From CADEFQ01 sp050185195 (GTDB lineage Bacteria; Pseudomonadota; Gammaproteobacteria; Steroidobacterales; Steroidobacteraceae): 64,000 nucleotides of DNA. This document shows, one piece after another, positions 44,739 to 52,731 of the stretch (position 1 is its first letter; each line of letters starts with the position of its first letter). The notes beneath the pieces were generated by a model, which saw nothing but the letters and a program-made list of their open reading frames with translations, ran no database searches and had not been told where the DNA came from. Both the position numbers and the translations under genes were made by a program. Location of the stretch: the NCBI GenBank assembly GCA_050185195.1, contig JBFWZQ010000003.1, forward strand, positions 247,221 to 311,220, given 5' to 3'.

Positions 44739-44843
44739 GGACGCTCCCCGTGAAGTCATGAGCAAATGCGCGCAACATCCACGGCCCCCGCGACGCGGGC
44801 AAGCCCGATTTCGCGATCCGTGCGGCTTTTTTCGCGAATGCCG

Positions 44844-44871
44844 TTGGCGTACGCGAGTTACTGGGTATGAT
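44844..44871 (+). promoter_or_regulatory. Promoter of the LytTR gene
   Basis: TTGGCG (44844-44849), 16-bp spacer, TATGAT (44866-44871), 10 bp before the ATG. It lies in the divergent region shared with the TonB receptor gene. Confidence 0.55.
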
Positions 44872-44881
44872 TTGAGCGGCA

Positions 44882-45772
44882 ATGAGTTGGCGACGGTGGT
44901 TGAGATTCGAATTCGAGGGCATGACGCCGGCAACGGCCGCCCTGTTCTATCTGGCGGCGCCCTTGCTGGTGAGCGTCCTGCTTGGCTGGAACCGCATGCT
45001 GGTCGGGACCCACATGTCCCGTGCCGGATCGACCCTTTTCTGGACAGGGCTGGTCGGCATCGTTTGGATCGCGGCGATCGTCGGCACCCGTCTCGTCGGT
45101 GCCCTGGTCCACCGCCTTCACTGGCCCACCTGGCTCAGGGCCTTCACGGGGGCCCTGGTCGGCATACTCCTCTTCTACTGGCCGATCGCCCGCTACCGGC
45201 ACTTCGGCCTCGGCCTGCTGCCCGACGAGTTCATGCAGCTCGCGCCACCCCTGCCCTGGCCGACGTTCGAGTACCTGCCGCGGCTGTTCGCCAATACGCT
45301 GCCGGGCGTGCTGTACTGGGTCGTCGCCTACGCGGTATTTGAAAAATGGCTGGGCAATCGCGAGAGCCTCCCGACCGAACTGCCCGCCATGGCCGGCGCC
45401 GGCGCGGAGGCCACGTTGCGTGCGCGGCTGCCCGCGCATCTCGACGCCGAGATCATCGCTCTCAAGGCCGAGGATCACTACGTGCGCGTGTACACGGAGA
45501 AGGGTGACACGCTCGTCCACTACCGGTTTCGGGACGCCGTACAGGACCTTCGCGGAGTCGATGGCCTGCAGGTCCACCGCTCCTACTGGGTCAGGCGCGC
45601 TTCCATCACCGGGCGATTCACGAAGGCGCACAACCAGATCCTGCGGGTCGGCGACAACCTGTCGATTCCAATCAGCCGCAGCTTCCAGCGCGCGCTGGAC
45701 TCAAGCAATCCTGTGCTTCCCGCCGACGCCACGCGCGCGGAGTTCGAACGTCGCATGCAGCGACTGGGCTGA
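44882..45772 (+). CDS. Membrane-bound LytTR-family regulator
   Basis: 296 residues: four predicted membrane helices (about 17-36, 50-72, 85-102, 128-150), then a C-terminal LytTR DNA-binding domain (about 185-285) with IIALKAEDHYVRVYTEKGD, VQVHRSYWVRRA-like pattern (LQVHRSYWV) and FTKAHNQILRVGDNLSIPISRSF. Such one-component LytTR proteins bind DNA directly and sense a membrane signal, without a receiver domain. It is divergent from the TonB receptor/esterase pair and starts the small cluster that follows. Confidence 0.9.
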   Translation: MSWRRWLRFEFEGMTPATAALFYLAAPLLVSVLLGWNRMLVGTHMSRAGSTLFWTGLVGIVWIAAIVGTRLVGALVHRLHWPTWLRAFTGALVGILLFYWPIARYRHFGLGLLPDEFMQLAPPLPWPTFEYLPRLFANTLPGVLYWVVAYAVFEKWLGNRESLPTELPAMAGAGAEATLRARLPAHLDAEIIALKAEDHYVRVYTEKGDTLVHYRFRDAVQDLRGVDGLQVHRSYWVRRASITGRFTKAHNQILRVGDNLSIPISRSFQRALDSSNPVLPADATRAEFERRMQRLG

Positions 45773-45796
45773 CCGCGACCATTGAACGGAGATCAC

Positions 45797-46261
45797 TTGT
45801 CTAAACTCGTCCTGGCCTTCCTCGCACTGTTCGCCATAGGGGCGATGTTCGTTTTCAGCGGCTCCGAATCGGAAATCGAGCGCAAGGCGCGCGAAGAGGC
45901 CGCAATCAATTCCGGCAGGGCCGTCAGCGCAAGATCAGGCGGGAGCGACAGCCCCGCAGCCAGGGCCGCGGCGATCGAAGCCGCCGCCGCGGAACCGGAG
46001 TCCGGGCTGATGGCGCCGGCGTTCCAGTGCAGGCCGGACATATCGGCGGAAGACTGCGAAACGGCGAGGAAGTCGCTGGCAAGTGACCTAACGACGCAGA
46101 GTGCGGAGAAAGGGACCGCATGCTCGCAAGCGCATGAACGATTGGCTGAGGACCAGGCGCAGCTCCTGGCGCTGAGCGAGAACCTGGAGGCCGACCTGAA
46201 TTCGCTGGCCGACAGGATTTCTCAGGCCCAAGCGTGGATTGCGGCGAACTGTAGCCGCTGA
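45797..46261 (+). CDS. Membrane-anchored small protein, unknown
   Basis: 154 residues from TTG 45797, chosen because GGAG lies 6-7 bp before it; another TTG at 45782 is in frame. One N-terminal helix (about 4-23) followed by a charged, Ala-rich periplasmic region, three cysteines (FQCRPD, EDCETA, TACSQA) plus a terminal one, and a C-terminal coiled coil. No family recognised. It follows the LytTR gene by 24 bp and is likely its operon partner. Confidence 0.65.
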   Translation: MSKLVLAFLALFAIGAMFVFSGSESEIERKAREEAAINSGRAVSARSGGSDSPAARAAAIEAAAAEPESGLMAPAFQCRPDISAEDCETARKSLASDLTTQSAEKGTACSQAHERLAEDQAQLLALSENLEADLNSLADRISQAQAWIAANCSR

Positions 46262-46302
46262 GACGCGGCGCTGCATCCGCTTCGGTGTTCGCGACATCGC
46301 CC

Positions 46303-46351
46303 GCGCGCGTGATCGGCGCATCTGCCGCGTCTTCGAACTCCGTACCGGCGT
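46303..46351 (-). pseudogene. Relic of a second DUF5666 gene (49-bp match to 48170-48218)
   Basis: 46 of 49 bases match the 3' part of the DUF5666 gene in the same orientation. Read on the minus strand both copies give AGTEFEDAADAPITRA, and the three differing bases are all silent third positions. The similarity ends abruptly on both sides, so this is a fragment left by deletion or rearrangement of a diverged paralogue. Confidence 0.75.
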
Positions 46352-46507
46352 TAACTGAAAACTGGCACGAGTCCGTGCACGACATCGGCCCACAGCTCGG
46401 CTATTTCCGGGGCGTGCTGCTGCGCACGATGCGACAAATCCGACCGCCGCGGACCGTCCAAGTCACCAAGAGCCCGGCAACACGACTTCGGACAGGAGAG
46501 CACCCCC

Positions 46508-47208
46508 ATGTTCACGGAAGCAAAACTGCGATTGGCGCTGCCGCTCGCGATCTCGGTTTGCGCAGCAGGCCTCACCGCGGCGACCTCGGCATCCACGCAT
46601 CGATCGACGGCGAGGCCTGGAAATCTCTCACCATCGAAGACCCGAACGAGCGCCGCATCCTCAGTGTGACCCCGACCGGGCGACTGCGGAACCAGGGGCT
46701 GACGCAACTTTTCCTCGAAAGCGCCGAACCTTCATTCGACGAGCTGGATCCGGCAGACTTCTTCGTGAGGTTCCCGGAAGGCACCTATGACATCGACGCC
46801 ATCACGCTCGAAGGAGACGAACTCGAAGGCGAGGTGCGGCTCTCGCACTTACTGCCCGGCCCTCCCGGAAACCTGCGGGTGAACGGCATTCCGGCCGCGG
46901 AAAACTGCGATGCGCCGAACCTGCCGGTGGTCAGTCCTCCGGTGGTCATCACGTGGGATGCGGTGACGCGGTCCCATCCGACGCTCGGCAAGCGTGGTCG
47001 CGCAACCGTCGACCGATACCAGGTCTTCGCCGAGCAACGCAAGCCGAACGCGCTGAAGTACAGCCTGGACCTGCCGCCGACGATGACGCGGTACACGATC
47101 GCGCCGGAACTCATCGCGTTAGGCGATCGCCAGTACAAGTTCGAGATTCAGGTACGGGAAGCGAACGGCAACCAGACTGCGGTGGAGAATTGCTTCAACG
47201 TTCGGTAG
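46508..47208 (+). pseudogene. Exported fibronectin III-like protein gene with frameshift
   Basis: An ATG at 46508 opens a good signal peptide (MFTEAKLRLALPLAISVCAA and on), but that frame stops near 46667. The mature sequence continues in another frame from about 46590: HASIDGEAWKSLTIEDP to the stop at 47208. The second frame is clearly protein-like, with an FN3-like end (VVITWDAVT, VDRYQVFAE, YKFEIQVREANGNQT). A one-base shift near 46570-46610 would join them. It is either a recent pseudogene or an assembly error. The HEAT-repeat gene follows by 25 bp. Confidence 0.65.
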
Positions 47209-47233
47209 CGCACGCAGTTTCCGGAGAGCACAC

Positions 47234-47872
47234 GTGAGCTTCTGGCAACCCGCGCTGCTTTGCGCCGTCGGCGTGGCAGCCATCGCGTTTGCCGCTGCCA
47301 TTGTCGTCGGCGACATCGAGGCGACGGGGCAACCGCCATCAGGCGAGCGGTTTCCTTCGCGCTCGCCCGTGGTGACGGCTGGCGATGCGATCGAGCGCTC
47401 GACGGCGAAACCCGAGTTGCGGTCACGATTCGCTGCGGAAACGCCCGCGGCGGCATTACGCGAAATCGCGTCGCTGGCGGAGACCCCTGGACAAAGTGCT
47501 GCAGCCGCGTTGGCCGGCGAAGCGCTGAGCGATCCGCGAGCGGCAGTGCGCGAGGAGGCCGTTCATGCACTGGGGGAGCGGGGCGGCACGGTCGCGTCGC
47601 TCACTATCCAGCAGGCACTGCACGATCCGAGCGCAAGAGTCCGGGACGCAGCGCTCTGCGCGCTCATTGCCTTGCCCGACGACGGTGCCGTCTCCTCTCT
47701 GGGTTCGGCCCTGAGTGCCGCGGATCCACGGATGCGCGTCAGCGTGATCGATGCACTGGGAGAGCGCGGCGGCGCCGAGGCAACCCGGTATCTCGAGCAA
47801 ATGACCTACGATGACGACGCGGCCGTTCGCGAGGCGGCCACCGCATGGTTCGCGGAGCTCTCCGGCGGGTAG
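47234..47872 (+). CDS. Membrane-anchored HEAT-repeat protein
   Basis: 212 residues from GTG 47234 with GGAGAG before it. One N-terminal helix (about 8-25) anchors or exports the protein. From about residue 75 come PBS-lyase/HEAT repeats: LSDPRAAVREEAVHALGERG, LHDPSARVRDAALCALIAL, ADPRMRVSVIDALGERGG and DDDAAVREAATAWFAEL. These form a helical solenoid for protein binding. It ends the LytTR cluster on the plus strand. Confidence 0.8.
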   Translation: MSFWQPALLCAVGVAAIAFAAAIVVGDIEATGQPPSGERFPSRSPVVTAGDAIERSTAKPELRSRFAAETPAAALREIASLAETPGQSAAAALAGEALSDPRAAVREEAVHALGERGGTVASLTIQQALHDPSARVRDAALCALIALPDDGAVSSLGSALSAADPRMRVSVIDALGERGGAEATRYLEQMTYDDDAAVREAATAWFAELSGG

Positions 47873-47903
47873 GCGATCAGGAGCGGCGGCGCACGGCCGC
47901 CAC

Positions 47904-48011
47904 TCAGCGCTGCCTCTCGGCCTTCTTCGCCCGCTTTTCCGCGCGCTTCTCGGCGGGCGACTTCAACGGCTTCTTCTTCGTGTCCTTCTTGCGATCCATA
48001 CCCTTGCTCAT
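47904..48011 (-). CDS. Small lysine-rich cytoplasmic protein
   Basis: 35 residues: it begins MSKGMDRKKDTKKKP and ends KRAKKAERQR. The ribosome site GAGGTGA precedes the ATG by about 6 bp. The MxKGMDxKK start followed by a basic EKRAxK tail resembles a very short protein family I have seen in many proteobacteria, function unknown. The composition (about half Lys and Arg) suggests nucleic acid binding. Too short for most gene callers. Confidence 0.7.
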   Translation of the reverse strand: MSKGMDRKKDTKKKPLKSPAEKRAEKRAKKAERQR

Positions 48012-48072
48012 CGCGATCACCTCGGTTGCCTCGTGCAACTTACGGTGGACCGCACGGTCTGCGCAAGTCGGG

Positions 48073-49491
48073 TTAGTCCTCCAGCTCGATCTCCTCGGCG
48101 ACGAGGGTCGTGCCGGACAGCGTGCCCTTCGCCTTGACGAGCCGGTCCGGCGCCTGCGCGAAGAACTGCGCGCGCGTGATCGGCGCGTCCGCGGCGTCTT
48201 CGAACTCCGTACCGGCGTCGACCGTGACGGTGACGCCGAGTATCACGAGGTTCGGGTCGGCGACGTTGCGCGCGACGCCCTGCAGCGTCACATCACCCTC
48301 CGGATCGTCACGCTCCACGATGGACGCGGTGAGGCCGCCGCCCTGCGGCTCCGTTCCGCGTACCTCGACGAAGTCGCCCGTGCGCAGGTCGGCGAGCCGC
48401 AACGGCCGCAGCGGCTGGCTGGTCTTGTCCTCGAACTGGGTCGCGGCATTCGTGGTCACAGTCACGCCGGCGACGCGCAGCGTATTGCCCGCCGCATTCA
48501 CCGATTCGACGAGCCCCGCGGCACGCGCCGAATTCTCCGGCTCCACTTCGACCTCGCGCGCGACCAGCACGCCGTTCGCATCGATGACGCCCTCGACTTC
48601 GACGCGCACATCGAGCGCGAGCGTGACGCCCTTCAGGTCGAACTGCGTGCCCGCATTCGTCGTCACGCGCTGTCCCGCGATCTCGAAATCGGCATTCGAC
48701 GTGAAGTGCGTGATGAGCCCTTCGAGCTCGACTTCGTCGTTCGCGGCAGCACCAATGCCTGGCGACACCTCGACGCGCGTCGCGACCAACGCTCCGGCCG
48801 CCGACAAAGTGCGGCCCTTCACCTCGACGGTGCGCCCGTCGGCGAGCGTGCCCTCCGGCGTCACGCCGCTGTAGTCCACGGTGAGTGCGTTGACGCGAAA
48901 CGTGTGCGCGTTCGTATCGAGCCCTTGCACGACGCCCTTGACCTCGAACTCGCTGCCCGGGTCCTCGCGCTCGATGCGCGTCGCCGAGATCTCGCCGTTC
49001 GCGGTCGGGAAACCGCTGACCTCCACGATGATCCCCGGCGCTGCGAGGCCCTGGATGTTCGACGGCACGATGTCGTCGTCGAAGTGCGTGGCACCCGTGA
49101 CGCGCACGGTCTGTCCGAGCACGACGAAGGTCCCTGCCGCCACGTCCAGCTGCGTGACGGGTCCTTCCACGTTGGACGAGAAGGAAACGCGGGTGGCCGC
49201 CCCGGTGGTGCCGTTGGCATCCACGGTACCCTGCACGGCCACGACCTGGCCGATGCGCAGTTCCGCTTCCGTGCCGGAACGATCGCCGATGCTGATCTGC
49301 GCGCCGGTCGTCGCGAATTCCACGCCGTTCACGAAGATGCTGCCGAAGCCCGTGATGGCGCCGACGGAAACCCAGCGTCCCGAGCCCTGGATGCCACCGA
49401 TCGGCGGTGTCCCACCGGCATCGCCACCACCGCCGCCGCACGAGGCGAGCAGCAAGGCCGCAGTCGCCGCGAAGATTTTCAAGTGCTTCAT
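48073..49491 (-). CDS. DUF5666-repeat lipoprotein
   Basis: 472 residues. Lipobox LLLASC with Cys18, followed by a Gly run. The mature part is built of repeated beta-rich DUF5666 units of about 70-80 residues, each with a VxVxG... NGxxxAxxVE pattern (for example VQGTVDANGTTGAATRV, VEGVIDANGVLVAREVEV). OB-like folds of this type are assigned no function. The ATG overlaps the DUF6502 stop by 4 bp, so the two are one operon, a pairing that recurs in gammaproteobacteria. Confidence 0.88.
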   Translation of the reverse strand: MKHLKIFAATAALLLASCGGGGGDAGGTPPIGGIQGSGRWVSVGAITGFGSIFVNGVEFATTGAQISIGDRSGTEAELRIGQVVAVQGTVDANGTTGAATRVSFSSNVEGPVTQLDVAAGTFVVLGQTVRVTGATHFDDDIVPSNIQGLAAPGIIVEVSGFPTANGEISATRIEREDPGSEFEVKGVVQGLDTNAHTFRVNALTVDYSGVTPEGTLADGRTVEVKGRTLSAAGALVATRVEVSPGIGAAANDEVELEGLITHFTSNADFEIAGQRVTTNAGTQFDLKGVTLALDVRVEVEGVIDANGVLVAREVEVEPENSARAAGLVESVNAAGNTLRVAGVTVTTNAATQFEDKTSQPLRPLRLADLRTGDFVEVRGTEPQGGGLTASIVERDDPEGDVTLQGVARNVADPNLVILGVTVTVDAGTEFEDAADAPITRAQFFAQAPDRLVKAKGTLSGTTLVAEEIELED

Positions 49492-50315
49492 GATCGTACA
49501 TCCTCATCCTGAATGTGATAGACGCCGGCGCCGAGGCGAATGGCCGCTGCCTCGTCGGCCGGCTTGTCGACGCGCGCCTGGTGCGCGGTGAGCCACGCAT
49601 CCACGCGCTCGAGGAACGACTGGCCTTCTGTTTCGAGGAACTTGCGAAACTCCGGCACTGCATCGGCGCGCACGTGCCCGTTCATCGCGGCGCGCTCGAA
49701 GCGCGCGGGCGACGCGGGACGACGCGCCAGGTTGTGCAGATAGGTGCCGGCGACATCCGCGATCACCGTGCCCCAGAGGCGCACGAGTTCCGCGTCCATG
49801 CCCTGCGGAATGTAGTCGCGCATCAGCGGCTCGACGCGGCCGCCCGGCAACGTACGCAGCGCGCCGGCGTCACGCAGTTCCTTCAGCAACGTGGACGCAC
49901 GCACGTCACCCGCGCCGCAACGTCGCAACAACTCGGCGAAGCTCGCGCCCTCGCCCTCGAGCGGCAGCGCGAGCGGCAAACCGTCCGCGCCGAGGAACTG
50001 CGCATCCTGGTGCCACGTCGAAAGGACCAGCGATCCCTTGGTGACATAGCCGCTCCAGGCAGGCTCCGCACCCTCGAGCCGCTCGCGCTGCTTGCGCACC
50101 TCGTGCCGCGTGAGGCCCGTCAGCACCGCGATGCGTGACACATTGGTCGGCCGGCCGCGCTTGCCGAACCTCGCGGTAGCCACGTCCACATAGGCTGCCC
50201 TCGCGAGATCCGCGAACTCTTTCCACGTGATGCCACAACGGATCAGGACGTGAACCAGCGGCTTGAGCCACTGCCGCGTTGCAGCAAGAACTTGCGGGGC
50301 GGTTGCCTTCGCCAT
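49488..50315 (-). CDS. DUF6502 protein, probable DNA-binding
   Basis: 275 residues, soluble. The N-terminal third (ITWKEFADLARAAYVDVA, then NVSRIAVLTGLTRHEVRKQRERLEG) looks like a winged helix-turn-helix; the rest is helical (WSGYVTKGSLVLSTWHQDAQFLG) and resembles DUF6502. Its own start codon lies within a 29-bp near-palindrome, which suggests autoregulation. It precedes and overlaps the DUF5666 lipoprotein gene. Confidence 0.82.
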   Translation of the reverse strand: MAKATAPQVLAATRQWLKPLVHVLIRCGITWKEFADLARAAYVDVATARFGKRGRPTNVSRIAVLTGLTRHEVRKQRERLEGAEPAWSGYVTKGSLVLSTWHQDAQFLGADGLPLALPLEGEGASFAELLRRCGAGDVRASTLLKELRDAGALRTLPGGRVEPLMRDYIPQGMDAELVRLWGTVIADVAGTYLHNLARRPASPARFERAAMNGHVRADAVPEFRKFLETEGQSFLERVDAWLTAHQARVDKPADEAAAIRLGAGVYHIQDEDVRS

Positions 50316-50341
50316 ATGTGAGTTAATTTAGCTCATATATG
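50313..50341. promoter_or_regulatory. 29-bp palindrome over the DUF6502 start codon
   Basis: CATATGTGAG on one side and CTCATATATG on the other, around a TTAATTTAG centre; 12 of 14 symmetric positions pair. It includes the DUF6502 ATG and is the most AT-rich spot for kilobases. Likely operator, possibly also with the promoter of the convergent-side genes. Confidence 0.7.
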
Positions 50342-50380
50342 GCTCAAAAGCAAACAGGCCGGCGGGACAGGGCAAGGGCG

Positions 50381-50881
50381 CTAGGAATCGCCCTTCGATT
50401 CGATCATCAAGCCCATGATTTCGGCGCCGACCTGCAGGTCGGGAACGGCCCCGAAGTGCTGCGCGCGCAGGCAGCCCCTGCGGTCGATCAGGAGGAGTGT
50501 CGGCGTGCCTTGCATGCGGTAGGTGGCCATGGTTTTCGGCAGTCCCCTGGCGTCGCCCGGTGCATCGACGCCGACTGGAAACCGTATCCGGTACTCGTGC
50601 AGGAACGCTGCGAGCGAAGTCGGCGTCATCGCATCGTGATGCTCGAAAACCGTATGCAGACCGAGGACTACGACATCCGCGGCGGCAAAGGTTTCGCGGA
50701 TCCGGGCCGCCTGCGGCAGGCCATGGCTCACGCAGCCCGGACAGAGCATCTGGAAAGCCTCGACGACAACGACCTTGCCGCGCAGTGCGCCGAGCGACAC
50801 GGGCTCGCGCGTGTTGAACCACTGGGCCACCTGCAGCTCGGGCGCCACGGGAAAGGATCCACCTGCATCGTTCTCGCTCAT
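50381..50881 (-). CDS. TlpA-like thioredoxin-fold protein
   Basis: 166 residues from ATG 50881, without an evident signal peptide. Thioredoxin/AhpC-TSA fold with active site C47-P-G-C50 in VVEAFQMLCPGCVSHGLP, and GTPTLLLIDRRG with the cis-proline. The product should be a thiol reductase or peroxide-linked enzyme in the cytoplasm. It is divergent from the DUF1800 gene and precedes the DUF6502 operator. Confidence 0.82.
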   Translation of the reverse strand: MSENDAGGSFPVAPELQVAQWFNTREPVSLGALRGKVVVVEAFQMLCPGCVSHGLPQAARIRETFAAADVVVLGLHTVFEHHDAMTPTSLAAFLHEYRIRFPVGVDAPGDARGLPKTMATYRMQGTPTLLLIDRRGCLRAQHFGAVPDLQVGAEIMGLMIESKGDS

Positions 50882-50977
50882 GTTCCCGAGCGTACGTGCG
50901 GGCAAGACCCCACGAAAGTCCCCGCGACGCATGACGGGGTGTCAACGACAGCGTGACCGGTGCGTTCCCCCGACACC

Positions 50978-52720
50978 ATGCAATCGAAACGGCGCCCATC
51001 TCGATGGCGACTGGCCCTCGTCGCGGCCACGGGTCTCATCGCGACCGCTTGCGGAGGGGGCGGCGGCTCGGGCGATCCCAACCCCCCGCCTCCGCCGCCC
51101 CCACCGCCACCGGCCGGCGTCACGAAGGCGGAGGCTTTCGGGTTCCTGAATCAAGCGACATTCGGGGCAACCGAGGCCGAGGCCTTGCGCCTGCAGGGTC
51201 TCGGCGATTCGACCAACGCCTATGCGCGCTGGATCGATGAACAGCTCCAGCAACCCGCGTCGCTCGAACTCCCCCACGTCCAGGCAGCCTACGCCGCCTT
51301 GCCGCAGCCGGTGCAGATCGCCCGGCTCAATGCCGACCGCGTCGACATCTGGTTTCGCAACGCAGTCAACGGCCCTGACCAGCTGCGGCAGCGTGTGGCG
51401 TTCGCCCTCTCCGAGATCATGGTCGTCTCCCAGCAGGGCGCACTGAACAACCGCCCTTACGCGCTCGCCGACTACTACGACCTGCTCGCCCGCGACGCTT
51501 TCGGGAGTTTCAGGCAACTGATGGAGGACGTGTCGATGCACCCGGCGATGGGTGTGTATCTCTCCATGCTCGGCAACCAGAAACCCGACGCGGCCCGCAA
51601 CATCCGCCCGGATGAAAACTACGCGCGCGAGCTGATGCAGCTCTTCACCGTCGGGCTGGTCGAACTGAATGCCGACGGCACGCCGCGCAAGGACCCGCAG
51701 GGCCAGGAGATCCCCACCTACGATCAGTCGATCATCGAGGGCTTCGCGCACGTCTACACGGGCTGGAGCTGGTCCGGCGCCGCGAGCTTCGGCCAGGCCC
51801 GTCCCTCGCTCCAGAACCAGGTGCTGCCGATGCAGGCTTACGCAGAGCAGCATGATACGGGCGCCAAGAAAGTCCTCAGTTACGCGGGTGCGGCGCTCGC
51901 CGAAATTCCGGCGCGTACGCCGGCCGATCCTGCCCGCGACCTCGACGACGCGCTCGACAACATCTTCAACCACCCGAACGTCGGGCCCTTCATTTCGAAG
52001 CAGCTGATCCAGCGGCTCGTGACGAGCAACCCCTCGCCCGCTTACGTGCAGCGCGTGGCAAAGGTATTCGGCAATGACGGGACCGGGCGCCGCGGCAACC
52101 TCGGGGCGGTTGTGCGTGCGCTGCTGCTCGATCCGGAGGCCCGCGGAGCGGCGCCCGACGCGTCGAGCGCCGGCAAGCTCAAGGAACCGCTGCTGCGCGT
52201 GACGCAGTTGTGGCGCGCCTATGGCGGGCGCTCCCAGAGCGGTCGCTACAACGTGCAGAGTCCGGCGGCTGTCGCAGGGCAAGGGCCGTTGCTGGCACCC
52301 TCGGTCTTCAACTTCTTCAGCCCCTTCTACGCGCCGCCGGGTGAGATCGCCGACAAGGGCCTCGTCGCACCCGAGGCGCAGATCGCCACCGAATATCTCT
52401 CGACGCAACTCACGAACTACCTCTTCGTGCAGGCGTTTTGTTACACCACCTCGCCCGTCACCGGCTGTCCGGCCGTTCGAGCGGCGATACGGCCGGATCT
52501 CGTCTTCATCGACGTGAGCGCTGAAGCCGGCCTCGCCGCAGATTCCGCGGCGTTGGTCGACCGTATCGCCGGGAAACTCCTCGGCGGGCAGATCTCGAGC
52601 ACACTGCAGGCGCAAGCGCGTGCGGCGGTGGAGCGCGCCCCGCCCGATCAATCCGGACTCAGGGTCGCCGAGGCGCTTTACCTCATCGCGAGCTCGCCCG
52701 AATACGCGGCGCAGCGCTGA
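50978..52720 (+). CDS. DUF1800 lipoprotein
   Basis: 580 residues from ATG 50978. Lipobox IATAC with Cys25, a Gly run and a stretch of ten prolines (36-45). The DUF1800 domain follows: FGFLNQATFGATEAEAL, NYARELMQLFTVGLVEL, GFAHVYTGWSW and HDTGAKKVLSY. The family is always seen beside DUF1501, as here, and is thought to act with it outside the cytoplasm, but the reaction is unknown. Confidence 0.9.
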   Translation: MQSKRRPSRWRLALVAATGLIATACGGGGGSGDPNPPPPPPPPPPAGVTKAEAFGFLNQATFGATEAEALRLQGLGDSTNAYARWIDEQLQQPASLELPHVQAAYAALPQPVQIARLNADRVDIWFRNAVNGPDQLRQRVAFALSEIMVVSQQGALNNRPYALADYYDLLARDAFGSFRQLMEDVSMHPAMGVYLSMLGNQKPDAARNIRPDENYARELMQLFTVGLVELNADGTPRKDPQGQEIPTYDQSIIEGFAHVYTGWSWSGAASFGQARPSLQNQVLPMQAYAEQHDTGAKKVLSYAGAALAEIPARTPADPARDLDDALDNIFNHPNVGPFISKQLIQRLVTSNPSPAYVQRVAKVFGNDGTGRRGNLGAVVRALLLDPEARGAAPDASSAGKLKEPLLRVTQLWRAYGGRSQSGRYNVQSPAAVAGQGPLLAPSVFNFFSPFYAPPGEIADKGLVAPEAQIATEYLSTQLTNYLFVQAFCYTTSPVTGCPAVRAAIRPDLVFIDVSAEAGLAADSAALVDRIAGKLLGGQISSTLQAQARAAVERAPPDQSGLRVAEALYLIASSPEYAAQR

Positions 52721-52731
52721 AGGAGTCCAGC

